Shown here piece after piece: positions 42,391 to 51,575 of a stretch of DNA of 64,000 nucleotides. The translations under genes and the position numbers were made by a program. Origin of the DNA: Burkholderiaceae bacterium. Its GTDB lineage: Bacteria; Pseudomonadota; Gammaproteobacteria; Burkholderiales; Burkholderiaceae_E. The stretch lies in contig JAMLIN010000001.1 of NCBI GenBank assembly GCA_023954135.1, positions 62,001 to 126,000 of the forward strand. The letters are read 5' to 3'. Each line of letters opens with the position of its first letter. Position 1 is the stretch's first letter. The notes under the pieces were generated by a model that was given only the letters and a program-made list of their open reading frames with translations, was not told the DNA's origin and did not search any database.

Positions 42391-43221
42391 TCAACGCGTC
42401 CCGAACAGCGCCGCCCCGTACGAACGGGCGCCGCTCACCCCGGCGACCAGGAACTCGCGTATCGCCGTGCCTTCGATGGTGGAGGTCAGGCCGATGCCAC
42501 TGATCGCCTGGTTCGGCAGGGTGCAGGCGGAGCCGAAAACGATGGTGACGTCGAAGACGTTCACGCCCGCGCGCGGCGTCGCGTTGCCGGTGAACTGGCA
42601 TTTCGGGCCGACGTTGTTGCGGCTGTCGATGCCGCTGAAGCTGCCGTCGGGCTGGATCGTCAGCTCGACCGGAATGCCGTCGACCGTCGTCTGCATCGGC
42701 CAGGCCCCGACGATGTCCGCCAGGTCCGCCGGCCGCCCGAAGTCGTAGGTGGTCGCCGGGATCGGCGCGCCGGAGAAGGCCATCGTCCAGTCGGTGAAAT
42801 CGGCGACGCCGATGACCGACTGGCTCGTGTAGTTCGCCTCCAGCCTGCCGGGCGCGCCCGGCAGGATGCCGAAGAAGTCCCGCGCATTGACGGAGCTGAA
42901 CTCGCCGTCGGCGGAAACCCCCGATCCCTGCACGAAGCCTTCGATGACGAAGCCGCTGACGGTATCGCCACCATAGAGGGCCCAGTAGTCGCCGCCCGGC
43001 AGGAAGAGCATCCTGGTGTCGCCCCGGTCGGGACCGATCTCGAAGGGCCCCCACCAGGCGCCCTGCAGGCTCGACGGCGGGGTGCCGGGGCCTCCGGGGA
43101 GCCCGGGATTGACGCCATCGCCACCCTTGCCGCCGGCGCCGCCTCCGCCGCAGGCCGACATCGCGAACGCTGCGGCGGCCGCCAGACCCAGGGCCATTGC
43201 TCTCTTTCCGACTGCGGACAT
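42391..43221 (-). CDS. Hypothetical lipoprotein
   Basis: A 276-residue exported lipoprotein. The signal peptide ends in a lipobox (AAFAMSAC) and is followed by a Gly/Pro-rich linker. The mature domain appears beta-rich, with alternating hydrophobic residues and a repeated GSFSGIDSRN/GEFSSVNARD-like theme. No family recognised. The start at 43221 is chosen for the signal peptide. The SDR gene follows 11 bp downstream. Confidence 0.7.
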   Translation of the reverse strand: MSAVGKRAMALGLAAAAAFAMSACGGGGAGGKGGDGVNPGLPGGPGTPPSSLQGAWWGPFEIGPDRGDTRMLFLPGGDYWALYGGDTVSGFVIEGFVQGSGVSADGEFSSVNARDFFGILPGAPGRLEANYTSQSVIGVADFTDWTMAFSGAPIPATTYDFGRPADLADIVGAWPMQTTVDGIPVELTIQPDGSFSGIDSRNNVGPKCQFTGNATPRAGVNVFDVTIVFGSACTLPNQAISGIGLTSTIEGTAIREFLVAGVSGARSYGAALFGTR

Positions 43222-43321
43222 CTGCGTTTCCCGATTCGATTCCCGCAGATGATCGCGCAACATCGGTGCTTCGCGCCAGTCGGCCGCCGGAGAGCCCGGC
43301 GCAGGGCCGGCCCGGCGGCCA

Positions 43322-44080
43322 TCAATCGCTCGGGATCACCGGATCGCCGCGCCGCAGGATCCCGGGCACGATCACGTCGGCATACACGCCGAAGCAGGCA
43401 TCGACGCGCTGCGCGAGCTCGCGCAGGATCGACAGGTCACGCCCCAGCGCACCTTGCGGGGCGGTCACCATGACGCAGCGCTGCGTGGGCTCGCGAACCT
43501 GCAACAGCACCTCGCCGATGCGCAGGCGACGACCGATCCAGCCCGACTCCACCGGGCCTTCGTCGTCGGTGGCGATCAGCAGGTTCGGACGGAACCGGGC
43601 CGCATCGATGTCCGAATCCGGCAGTGCGCGGCGCAGCCAGGCGAGCGATGCGCTGGTGAGCAGATGGACCGGGCCGGAATCGAGGTGCGGCACGTCCGCC
43701 TCGGGCGCCAGCGCCACGGTGTCGCCGAACCAGGCCGAGAGCGCAGCGTCGGCAGCGGGATCGCCGGCCTCGAAGGCGCGTCCGTCGGGAAAGCGCAGGA
43801 CCGGCCTGGGCTCGCCGTCCACGGCATCGAGCCGGTCCGGCAACTCGGCGGCGAACCCGAGCAGGCCGTCGAAGAAGCGAAAGCGCCGGGTCGTCTTGCC
43901 GCTGCCCAGCTTGCCCTGCGCATCGCGCAGGGCCCAGGCGCGATCGCCGCGCACCCCGCGCGCCTCCAGCCGCAGGGATTCGCGCGATTCGCCGCCGACC
44001 GACTTCACCGGATAGCGCCAGAGTCCGGCCACCATGCCCAGGCGCGCGGCAGCATCGCCGGCGGGCGTCGTCCTGCTCAT
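43322..44080 (-). CDS. MOSC-domain protein with N-terminal beta-barrel
   Basis: A 252-residue protein. The MOSC_N beta-barrel (about 15-110; LWRYPVKSVGGESRESLRLEARGVRGDRAWAL) is followed by a MOSC domain whose cofactor-binding Cys lies in REPTQRCVMVTAPQG. Related to the mARC/YcbX type of molybdenum enzymes that reduce N-hydroxylated substrates. Its ATG overlaps the stop of the upstream exonuclease gene (ATGA). Confidence 0.88.
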   Translation of the reverse strand: MSRTTPAGDAAARLGMVAGLWRYPVKSVGGESRESLRLEARGVRGDRAWALRDAQGKLGSGKTTRRFRFFDGLLGFAAELPDRLDAVDGEPRPVLRFPDGRAFEAGDPAADAALSAWFGDTVALAPEADVPHLDSGPVHLLTSASLAWLRRALPDSDIDAARFRPNLLIATDDEGPVESGWIGRRLRIGEVLLQVREPTQRCVMVTAPQGALGRDLSILRELAQRVDACFGVYADVIVPGILRRGDPVIPSD

Positions 44081-44730
44081 GCGAGTCCCTCGCGCACGCG
44101 GCCCTCGAGGCCGTGGAACACCGCGAGCGACGCATGGGCGTCGTTCGCCGCGTAGAGCAGCTGCGCCGGGCGCAGCCGCGGCTGTGCCCAGTTCGAGGTG
44201 GTGGCGGATTTCGGCTTGCGCAGGCGCTGGCCGAGAACGATCGCGACGGCGGCCTTGAGCCCGACGTCGTGCCGGTAGCCGGTCTCGCGCAGGCGCCGCG
44301 CGAGGTCGATCGAGGCACCGAGCCGGATGCCGGTCCTGGCGAAGAGCGGCTCGCGATCCGAGCGCAGGCCGAAGCCGACCTTCACGATGTCGTCGGACTC
44401 GAGCACCATGCGCAGGAACTCGCGCGGCATCTCCGGCCCGACCTGGACGATGAAGGCTTCCTCGAGCGTCGCGAGCTGCACCACGTGCGGGCCTTCGTTC
44501 GGCTGGCCGCGCACGAAGACCGGTTTCGACTCGGTGTCGAAACCGACATGGCCTGCCCGGGCGAGGGCCCGGCCGGCATGCTCGCCTTCAGCCTCGTCGC
44601 GCACGACATGGATCCGCTCGAGCGGCAGCCCGACGAACTCCGGCATCTGCGCGATCGCTTCGCGCGAGGGTCGCTGCAGCGGCGCGGCGCCCTTTCCCGG
44701 CGCCGCTGCGGCGCGCGCATTCGATTCCAT
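44077..44730 (-). CDS. DEDDy 3'-5' exonuclease (RNase D-like)
   Basis: A 217-residue protein consisting of one DnaQ/RNase D-type exonuclease domain. The metal-binding acids are visible: Asp65 and Glu67 in VGFDTESKP, an Asp in the central VKVGFGLRSD region, and the Tyr and Asp of YAANDAHASL (YxxxD). The HRDC domains of RNase D are missing, so it is closer to short WRN-type exonucleases. Starts at 44730 and is coupled to the MOSC gene. Confidence 0.86.
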   Translation of the reverse strand: MESNARAAAAPGKGAAPLQRPSREAIAQMPEFVGLPLERIHVVRDEAEGEHAGRALARAGHVGFDTESKPVFVRGQPNEGPHVVQLATLEEAFIVQVGPEMPREFLRMVLESDDIVKVGFGLRSDREPLFARTGIRLGASIDLARRLRETGYRHDVGLKAAVAIVLGQRLRKPKSATTSNWAQPRLRPAQLLYAANDAHASLAVFHGLEGRVREGLA

Positions 44731-44853
44731 CGACGGATTCCCTCGCGTGGCGCCGCTTCGTACCGGCGGCTCATGCAGCCGAAGGATAACGGACCGCCGG
44801 TGCTGCCTGCACCCCGGCGCGGAACATCGCACAATGCGCAACAGGAGAATGAC

Positions 44854-45885
44854 ATGGCGAGCACCCCCGGGAAACCGTTCCATCCGCCGTCCGACCCGCG
44901 CTGGCAGGCGCTGCATCCGGAACCGGCGCTCGAGCCGACGCTCGAGATCGTCGATGCGCACCACCATCTCTTCGATCGGCCGAGCTGGCCCTACCGGCTC
45001 GAGGACCTGCTCGGCGACTTCGCCGGCGGCCATCGCATCAGCGCCTCGGTCTACGTCCAGTGCGGCGAGCATTACCTCGCCGAAGGCCCGCAGGCACTGC
45101 GGCCGACCGGCGAGACCCGCTTCGTCGACGCCGCCGCCCGGCGCAGCCTGCACATGACCGAAGGCGCGGTGCATGCCTGCGCCGCCATCGTCGGCTTCGC
45201 CGACCTCACCCTCGGCGCCGCGGTCGACGAGGTGCTCGAAGCCCACCTGCATGCGGCACCTTCCCGGTTCCGGGGCATCCGCCACGGGCTGTCGACCGAT
45301 CCCGATCCCGCATTCGCCCGCGTCGGTCCCCGCCCGCCGCCGGGCCTGATGGCCGAGCCGGCGTTCCGCGAGGGCTTCGCCCGGCTGGCGCCGCACGGCC
45401 TGTCCTTCGACGCCTGGCTCTATCACCCGCAGATCCCCGAGCTGGTCGAGCTCGCCCGGACATTCCCCGATACGACGATCGTGCTCGACCACGTCGGCGG
45501 CCCGCTGGGCCTGGGTCGCTATGCCGGCCGGCGCGACGAGGTGTTCGCGCAATGGCGCGCGTCGATCACGGCGCTGGCTGCCTGCCGGAACGTCGTCGTC
45601 AAGCTCGGCGGCCTCGGCATGCGACTGACCGGCTTCGGCTTCGAGGAAGGCGCCACCCCGCCGGATTCGGCGACCCTGGCCGCGGCCTGGAAACCCTGGA
45701 TCGATACCTGCATCGAAGCCTTCGGCGCCGAGCGGGCGATGTTCGAGAGCAATTTCCCGGTCGACGGCTGCTCATGCGGCTACGGCGTGCTATGGAACGC
45801 ATTCAAGCGCATAGCCGCCGACGCCTCGGCCGACGAGAAGGCGGCGCTCTTTCAGCAGACGGCGCGCCGGGTCTACAGGATCTGA
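44854..45885 (+). CDS. Amidohydrolase (COG3618-like)
   Basis: A 343-residue TIM-barrel hydrolase of the amidohydrolase-2 family (2-pyrone-4,6-dicarboxylate and fuconolactone hydrolase relatives). It shows the metal motif VDAHHHLF (about 33-40), ADLTLG, FRGIRHG, VLDHVGG and the terminal FESNFPVDGC. CAGGAGA 8 nt before the ATG at 44854 is a good ribosome site. Probably hydrolyses a lactone or related cyclic compound; substrate unknown. It is divergent from the exonuclease gene and a YghU-type gene follows. Confidence 0.87.
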   Translation: MASTPGKPFHPPSDPRWQALHPEPALEPTLEIVDAHHHLFDRPSWPYRLEDLLGDFAGGHRISASVYVQCGEHYLAEGPQALRPTGETRFVDAAARRSLHMTEGAVHACAAIVGFADLTLGAAVDEVLEAHLHAAPSRFRGIRHGLSTDPDPAFARVGPRPPPGLMAEPAFREGFARLAPHGLSFDAWLYHPQIPELVELARTFPDTTIVLDHVGGPLGLGRYAGRRDEVFAQWRASITALAACRNVVVKLGGLGMRLTGFGFEEGATPPDSATLAAAWKPWIDTCIEAFGAERAMFESNFPVDGCSCGYGVLWNAFKRIAADASADEKAALFQQTARRVYRI

Positions 45886-45946
45886 TCGATCCATCGAGAG
45901 CCCGGCCGGCATCCACCGACACCCCCGAACCACGGAGATCCCCAGC

Positions 45947-46822
45947 ATGTCCAACGATACCGAGTACGTCCCGCCCAAGGTCTGGACCTGGAACAAGGCG
46001 AGCGGCGGCCGTTTCGCCAACATCAACCGGCCGATCGCCGGGCCGACCCACGACAGGGAACTGCCTGTCGGCCGGCATCCGCTGCAGCTCTACTCGCTCG
46101 CCACGCCCAACGGGGTGAAGGTCACTGTGATGCTCGAGGAGCTGCTCGCCGCCGGCCATGCCGGCGCCGAATACGATGCCTGGCCGATCCGCATCGGCGA
46201 GGGCGACCAGTTCGGCAGCGGCTTCGTCGCGATCAATCCGAACTCGAAGATCCCGGCGTTGCTCGATCGCAGCGGCCCCGAGCCGATCCGGGTGTTCGAA
46301 TCCGGCTCGATCCTCGTCCATCTCGCGGAGAAGTTCGGTGCCTTCCTGCCCACCGAGCCGGCGAAGCGGGCCGAATGCCTGTCGTGGCTGTTCTGGCAGA
46401 TGGGCAGCGCCCCCTATCTCGGCGGCGGCTTCGGCCACTTCTATGCCTATGCCCCGGTGAAGATCGAGTACGCGATCGACCGCTTCGCGATGGAGGCCAA
46501 GCGCCAGCTCGACGTGCTCGACCGGCGGCTCGCCGAGGTCGAGTACCTGGCCGGCGACGAATACACGATCGCCGACATGGCCGTCTGGCCCTGGTACGGC
46601 GCGCTGGCCAAGGGGCTGGTCTACGAGGCGGGCGAGTTCCTGTCGGTGCACGAGTACAAGAACGTCCAGCGCTGGACCGACCAGATCGCGCAGCGCACGC
46701 CGGTCAAGCGCGGCCGGATGGTCAACCGCCTGGTCGGCGATCCGGCGAGCCAGCTGCACGAGCGGCATGACGCCAGCGACTTCGATACGAAGACGCAGGA
46801 CAAGCTGAATCCGGGCGGCTAA
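45947..46822 (+). CDS. yghU: YghU-type glutathione-dependent disulfide-bond oxidoreductase
   Basis: A 291-residue Nu-class glutathione transferase homologue, close in length and sequence pattern to E. coli YghU. Features include an N-terminal extension (YVPPKVWTWNKASGGRFANINRP), a thioredoxin-like domain (QLYSLATPNGVKVTVMLEEL; AINPNSKIPAL) and a helical domain with YLAGDEYTIADMAVWPWYG. YghU reduces disulphides with two glutathiones. It starts 61 bp after the amidohydrolase gene. Its last 101 bp overlap the convergent epimerase-like gene. Confidence 0.92.
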   Translation: MSNDTEYVPPKVWTWNKASGGRFANINRPIAGPTHDRELPVGRHPLQLYSLATPNGVKVTVMLEELLAAGHAGAEYDAWPIRIGEGDQFGSGFVAINPNSKIPALLDRSGPEPIRVFESGSILVHLAEKFGAFLPTEPAKRAECLSWLFWQMGSAPYLGGGFGHFYAYAPVKIEYAIDRFAMEAKRQLDVLDRRLAEVEYLAGDEYTIADMAVWPWYGALAKGLVYEAGEFLSVHEYKNVQRWTDQIAQRTPVKRGRMVNRLVGDPASQLHERHDASDFDTKTQDKLNPGG

Positions 46823-47786
46823 GGAGGCAGCCCAGCCCGACGAGGGTCGTTTCGACCGCCTCGTCGAGTGGGGTGTGCGGCTCGGCGCCCAGCACCCCCA
46901 GCAGGCGGGCGTTGTCGAAAGGCAAGGGCTCCTGCCAGAAGCGGCGCACCTCGCGCATCTCCCGCAGGCTCTCGTTGAAGGGCGCGAGCAGGGGCAGCAG
47001 CCACCAGGGGAAGGCCTGCACGCGTGGCTCGCCGCCGCCGTGGCGGGCAACGATGCGCCGGATCGCCGCCGTCATGGCCGTGCCGTCGGGATCCCAGTGG
47101 CCCGCCATATGGAAGCGCGCGAAGGGCTCGAGCGCGTCGGCCCGATCGAGCAGCTCCACCATGGTGCGCGCGACATCGGGCAGGTAGCCCCATTGGTGCC
47201 CCGTACCCGGCCGACCGGGGTAGCGGAGGTTGCGCACCGGCCGGCCAGGCCTGATCATCGCCTGCGAGAACCAGCTGCCGCCGGCCCGGGGGCCGAAGTA
47301 ATCGCCCGCTCTAACGACGAGCGCGCGGCCCCGGCCCGATTCGGCGAAGGCGCGCAGCCTGGCCTCCATCTCGACCCGGATCGCGCCCTTGGACCCGGCC
47401 GGATGCTGGGGCGCTTCCTCGGTGACCGGCAGGGCGACGCCGGGCCCGTAGTTGTAGATCGTGCCGGGCAACACCACGATGGCACCCTCGGCGCCGGCGG
47501 CCGCCAGGCTGCTGTCGAGCATCGGCAGCACGAGTTGCGACCAGCGTCGGTAGCCCGGCGGATTGATTGCATGGGCGATCACGTCGCAGCCGCGTGCCGC
47601 CGCCGCGACCGCCGACCGGTCGAGCGCATCGCCGGCGATCCAGTCGATGCCTTCGCGCCGACCCGGTCGGGCGCTGCGATTCATGGCGCGGACCGACCAG
47701 CCGCGATCACGCAGCTGCCTGGCCAGCTCGCCGCCGATGCCGCCGCCGGCCCCGAGGACCAGTGCGGTCCGGTCTTTCTTCGTCAT
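46722..47786 (-). CDS. NAD-dependent epimerase/dehydratase family protein
   Basis: A 354-residue extended-SDR protein with VLGAGGGIGGELARQL (nucleotide loop, about 7-22) and a YNYGPG active-site-like tyrosine region. The last 35 residues are arginine/serine-rich, lie on the opposite strand of yghU and look unlike a family C-terminus. The ancestral stop was probably near VETTLVGLGC, and the present overlap likely follows its loss. It is divergent from the disrupted lysR gene (96 bp apart), the classical layout of a LysR regulator and its target. Confidence 0.82.
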   Translation of the reverse strand: MTKKDRTALVLGAGGGIGGELARQLRDRGWSVRAMNRSARPGRREGIDWIAGDALDRSAVAAAARGCDVIAHAINPPGYRRWSQLVLPMLDSSLAAAGAEGAIVVLPGTIYNYGPGVALPVTEEAPQHPAGSKGAIRVEMEARLRAFAESGRGRALVVRAGDYFGPRAGGSWFSQAMIRPGRPVRNLRYPGRPGTGHQWGYLPDVARTMVELLDRADALEPFARFHMAGHWDPDGTAMTAAIRRIVARHGGGEPRVQAFPWWLLPLLAPFNESLREMREVRRFWQEPLPFDNARLLGVLGAEPHTPLDEAVETTLVGLGCLLSRPDSACPASSYRSRWRHAARAAGSPDRRPGG

Positions 47787-47882
47787 GACCGATCTCCTCG
47801 AATCGTTGCGATGGAAGGAGTCTGGCCGCGGATCGACAGCAAAGAAATTGCCGAAGAAGATGGATCGGCCATACATTCATGC

Positions 47883-49091
47883 ATGGCCAACCCGATCGAC
47901 TGGACCCTCTACCGGACCTTCCTCGGCGTCCTGCGCGAGGGCTCCCTCTCGGGCGCCGCGCGGACCCTGGGCATCACCCAGCCGACGGCGGGCCGGCATG
48001 TCGCCGCGCTCGAGCGGGCGCTGCGGGTGGTGCTGTTCACCCGCTCGCCGAGCGGGCTGCAGCCGACCGAAGCGGCCCTCGCCCTGCAGCCGCTCGTCAA
48101 GGCCATGGCGGACACCGCGGCGGCGCTCGAGCGGGCGGCGAGCGCCCGCGGCGAGGGTGGCGACGACGCGCTGCGCGGCGTGGTGCGCATCACCGCCAGC
48201 GACGTCATCGGCCTCGAGGTGCTGCCGCCGGTCCTGGCCCGGCTGCGCGAGCGCCATCGGGCGCTCGTGCTGGAGCTCGCGCTGACCGACCGGGTCGAGG
48301 ATCTCCTCCATGGTGAAGCCGACATCGCGGTCCGGATGGTCCGGCCCGGCCAGGAACGACTGATCGCCCGCCGCATCGGCGAGGTGGAGCTCGGCATGCA
48401 TGCGAGCCGGGGCTACATCGCGCGGCACGGCGCACCGGGGGACGTACAGGAGCTGCTAGGGCCTGTTCACCCTGCGATGGTCCCCGCGCCGGGGTCTGAC
48501 GGGTCGCCAGACGAGGCGCCGGCGACGCGCGTGGCGGTGCCACGCAAGGAGTCGGCAACGAAGTATGGCAGCCCGCCAGACCCCGGCCCGAAGGGTGAGC
48601 GCGAGAAAAGCACACACTCGGCGTTGCAAATGCTCGCCGTGGCCCCGCCACGGCTGTGCTTTGCGCCTTGATTGTGCGCTTTTCTCGCGCTCACGCGGGG
48701 ACCATCGCAGGGTGAACAGGCCCTAGACCATTCGCTGGTCGGATTCGATCGCGAGACGCCCTTCCTGCGCGATGCGGCCCGGCGCCTGGGCGGCATCGGC
48801 CGCGAGACCTTCGCGCTTCGCTGCGACAGCAACGCCGCGCAGCTCGCGATGATCCGGGCCGGCGCCGGCATCGGCATGTGCCAGGTCGCGCTTGCCGGTC
48901 GCGGCGAGCCGCTGGTGCGGGTGCTGCCCGAGGCGTTCTCGCTGCGTCTCGAAGTCTGGCTGACGATGCACGAGGACCTGCGCCACAGCCCGCGTTGCCG
49001 GGTCGTGTTCGATGCGCTCGCCCGGGCGCTCGGCGCGTATGTCGGCTCGATCGAGGCGTCAGCCGACACGGCGCCAGGGTATACGAAGTAA
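47883..49091 (+). pseudogene. LysR-family regulator interrupted by a MITE-like element
   Basis: The N-terminal helix-turn-helix (about 3-60; LREGSLSGAARTLGITQPTAG) and the first half of the substrate domain read normally to ...GDVQELL. The frame then enters the element and stops at 48671. The rest (DHSLVGFDRETPF ... SIEASADTAPGYTK) resumes after 48726. Removing the element plus one CTAG copy (267 bp, 89 codons) restores an uninterrupted 313-residue LysR protein of normal length. It would have regulated the divergent epimerase gene, which may now be deregulated. Confidence 0.9.
48460..48722. mobile_element. MITE-like element 1, 263 bp, with 29-bp perfect terminal inverted repeats
   Basis: Bases 48460-48488 and 48694-48722 are perfect inverted copies beginning GGCCTGTTCACCC. 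The element is flanked on both sides by CTAG (48456-48459 and 48723-48726), read as a 4-bp target duplication. This fits the YTAR target of IS5-family transposases, so it may be mobilised by one. Inside are a second nested inverted repeat (48595-48616 with 48673-48694, 21 of 22 matches) and a central hairpin (48623-48667) also present in the element at 30873-31033. No transposase is encoded. Confidence 0.88.
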
Positions 49092-49290
49092 GCCCATACT
49101 CTTTCTGATCGCACCTGTCACGGGCCTGATACTTGCTCGTCGCAGCCCGGTCGCCGCCGGGACGCCCGCCATGAAGAAATCGGCGCACCGCCCGGCGGAC
49201 GACGATGTAGACTCGACCCGCTGTACCGCGTCGCCGCGCCCCCGCTCAATGTCGGAGCGCGGCGGCTTCGCCAATCTCCGGAGAACGACC

Positions 49291-49671
49291 ATGGGTTTCT
49301 TCAGCAAGATCCTCGACAAGCTCGGCATCCGCAGCGCACAAGCTGCGGAAACCCCCGCCCAGACGGCCGCCCCGGCCGCCGATGCGCCGGCGCAGCCGCA
49401 GGCAATTCCAGTGGTCGACGTCGTCGCCCAGCTCGAGCAGCGCGCCGCCGCCAATCCGCAGAAGCTCAACTGGCGCACCTCCATCGTCGACCTGCTCAAG
49501 CTGCTCGACATCGACAGCAGCCTCGCCGCGCGCAAGGAACTCGCCACCGAGCTCGGCTGCCCGGCCAACCTGATGTCCGACTCGGCGCAGATGAACATGT
49601 GGCTGCACAAGAAGGTGCTCGAGCGCATCGCGGCCAACGGCGGCAACGTGCCCGCCGACCTGCTCGACTGA
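49291..49671 (+). CDS. DUF3597 family protein
   Basis: A 126-residue protein. A short helical N-terminus and an Ala/Pro/Gln-rich linker lead to a conserved helical domain (WRTSIVDLLKLLDIDSSLAARKELATELGC; NMWLHKKVLERIAANGGNVP). The family is small, cytosolic and uncharacterised; the fold resembles bacterial Lys-M-associated helical bundles. The start at 49291 (MGFFSKILDKLGI) is the family N-terminus, preceded by CCGGAGAAC. A DUF937 gene follows 63 bp later. Confidence 0.88.
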   Translation: MGFFSKILDKLGIRSAQAAETPAQTAAPAADAPAQPQAIPVVDVVAQLEQRAAANPQKLNWRTSIVDLLKLLDIDSSLAARKELATELGCPANLMSDSAQMNMWLHKKVLERIAANGGNVPADLLD

Positions 49672-49734
49672 CGAGCCCGTAGCAGCGGGTTCCACGGCCC
49701 GGCGGGCAAGCCCCGCCGGCCAGGGAGAAGACAC

Positions 49735-50367
49735 ATGCAGATCACGGATCTCCTCGCCCAGCTGGGCGGGCTCGACTCGATGTCGCGCGAGCTCGGCGTC
49801 GACCGGCGACAGGCGGCTTCCGGAGTGGAAGCCCTCCTGCCGGCGATCCTCGGTGGCCTCAAGAAGCAGGCGCAGACGCAGCCCGGCGGGGTGGAAGGCC
49901 TTGGCGGGCTGCTCGGCCAGCTGGGCGGAGGCGGGCTGCTCGATGACGTCCTGTCGCCGCAGCCGACCCACGTCGAACGGGGCAACGACGTCCTCGGCCA
50001 GATCTTCGGCTCGAAGGACGTCAGCCGCACCGTCGCCCAGAACGCGGCTTCGAGCTCCGGGCTCGACCCGGCGCTGCTGAAGAAGATGCTGCCGATGATC
50101 GCGATGCTGGTTGCCGGCTTCATGGCGAAGCAGGGCTCGGCCGGCCAGGCCCAGGCGGCGCCGGGTGGCGGCGGCCTCGGTGGCATGCTCGGCGGCGGCG
50201 GTGGTGCCGCGGGCGGCGGGCTCGGCGGACTGCTGGGCGGCCTGCTCGGCGGTGGCGGCAATGCCGGAGGCGGGGGCCTTGGCGGCCTGGCCCAGATGCT
50301 CGACCTCGACGGCAACGGCAATCCGCTCGACGACATCATGCGGATGGCCGGCAAGACTCTGCGCTGA
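49735..50367 (+). CDS. DUF937 (YidB-like) protein
   Basis: A 210-residue protein. The N-terminal two-thirds form the helical DUF937 domain (LGVDRRQAASGVEALLPAILGGL; GNDVLGQIFGSKDVSRTVAQ; LLKKMLPMIAMLVAGFMA). A long glycine-rich stretch follows (about 140-190), with LDLDGNGNPLDDIM at the end. Function unknown. It follows DUF3597 on the same strand and ends before a strong G/C hairpin. Confidence 0.88.
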   Translation: MQITDLLAQLGGLDSMSRELGVDRRQAASGVEALLPAILGGLKKQAQTQPGGVEGLGGLLGQLGGGGLLDDVLSPQPTHVERGNDVLGQIFGSKDVSRTVAQNAASSSGLDPALLKKMLPMIAMLVAGFMAKQGSAGQAQAAPGGGGLGGMLGGGGGAAGGGLGGLLGGLLGGGGNAGGGGLGGLAQMLDLDGNGNPLDDIMRMAGKTLR

Positions 50368-50382
50368 AGCCAGGGTCGACGA

Positions 50383-50416
50383 CCGATCGTCCGGCCCGAT
50401 GGGCCGGACGGATCGG
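50383..50416. terminator. Hairpin between DUF937 and the catabolic operon
   Basis: CCGATCGTCCGGCCC at 50383-50397 pairs with 50401-50416 with one bulged base and a 3-nt loop, a 15-bp stem. It lies in the 55-bp space between convergent ends and can serve both strands. No U-tract is present. Confidence 0.6.
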
Positions 50417-50422
50417 CGGATC

Positions 50423-51571
50423 TCAGGAAACGGGAACCCCGCCGGGTGCGGCAAGGCGCGCGAGCGCCGCATCCTCGTCGCCGCAGCGCAGGGTCAGCCC
50501 GAGCAGGCGCTTGAAATAACCGCCCACCGGCGTCTCGGCGGCCATGCCGATGCCGCCATGCATCTGCACGCACTCCTGCGCGATGCGCCACGCGGCGCGC
50601 ACCGTCGCATAGTGAGCGATGCCCACCGCACGCGCGCGCTCGGCCGCATCGGCCCGGTCGATGGCGACGGCCGCGTATTCGCAGGTCGCCTCGACCTCCC
50701 GGATCGCCAGATGCAGGTCGACGAAACGATGGCGCAGCGCCTGGTTCTGCCCGATGGCGGCGCCGAACTGCTGGCGCACTCCGAGGTATGCGCCGGTCAT
50801 GTCCACCAGGCGGCGCATCGCGCCGAGCGCATCGGCGAAGTTCACCGCGAGCCAGGCATCGCGCATCCAGGCGAGGAGCGCATCGGCCTGGGCGCCGCGC
50901 GCGATGATCGCCGCGGCCGTGACAGGAAACCCGTCGAACCGGATGTCGGCGGCGGGCTGGCCGTCGATCGTCCCGCAGGACGCCACCTCGATGCCGGTCG
51001 CACCCGTCGCGGCGCCCGCTGCTTCGGCCCCGTTCCCGATGCCGAGCAGCACCTGCTCGCCGTCCGCCATCGCCGGCACGAGCAGCAGGCCGGCCTCGGC
51101 CCCGAAGGGAACCGCGCGCTTGCGCCCGGTGAGCACGAGACCGCCGGCGGCCGGATCGAGCCGCGTACCCGCCATGGTCCCGAGCAGCAGGCCGTCATCC
51201 TCGTACCAGGCGATCGTCGCGACCAGCTCGCCACCGGCGAGCCGGCGGCCGATGCCGGCAGCGGCGGCCGGCCAGCCGGCGCGCTCGAGGCCGCGCGCGG
51301 CCACCGCCGCCGAGACGGCGAAGGGGGACACGATGTTGCGCTCGCCGATCGCCTCGGCGATGAGGGCGGCGACGCGGGCGTCGTCCATCGCGCCTTCGAC
51401 ATCCCGCATCGGAGCGGCGAGCAGGCCGGCCGCGGCCAGCGCCGCATGAGTCTCGGCCCAGCGCGCGGCGCTCGGGCCGGCATGGTCGTCGAGCAGGCGA
51501 CCGGCCGCCTCCCGGATCATCGGATGCTCGTCGGGCGCGACGAAGGCCAGGGCGGTGGTGGCGGTGGTCAT
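50423..51571 (-). CDS. Acyl-CoA dehydrogenase, small divergent subunit type
   Basis: A 382-residue flavoprotein of the acyl-CoA dehydrogenase family; it starts MTTATTALAFVAPDEHPMI. The C-terminal QCVQMHGGIGMAAETPVGGYFKRLL pattern is typical, but the N-terminal and middle domains are shortened and alanine-rich. Paired genes of this kind encode heterotetrameric enzymes in steroid and other bulky acyl-CoA degradation. It is the last gene of the operon, 4 bp after the other dehydrogenase, with which it probably forms one enzyme. The hairpin at 50383-50416 follows. Confidence 0.85.
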   Translation of the reverse strand: MTTATTALAFVAPDEHPMIREAAGRLLDDHAGPSAARWAETHAALAAAGLLAAPMRDVEGAMDDARVAALIAEAIGERNIVSPFAVSAAVAARGLERAGWPAAAAGIGRRLAGGELVATIAWYEDDGLLLGTMAGTRLDPAAGGLVLTGRKRAVPFGAEAGLLLVPAMADGEQVLLGIGNGAEAAGAATGATGIEVASCGTIDGQPAADIRFDGFPVTAAAIIARGAQADALLAWMRDAWLAVNFADALGAMRRLVDMTGAYLGVRQQFGAAIGQNQALRHRFVDLHLAIREVEATCEYAAVAIDRADAAERARAVGIAHYATVRAAWRIAQECVQMHGGIGMAAETPVGGYFKRLLGLTLRCGDEDAALARLAAPGGVPVS

Positions 51572-51575
51572 CGTG

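Noticed and set aside
48467-49114. 215-codon minus-strand frame across the lysR insertion
   Set aside because: It only reads through the MITE and the antisense of lysR; no transposase motif is present.
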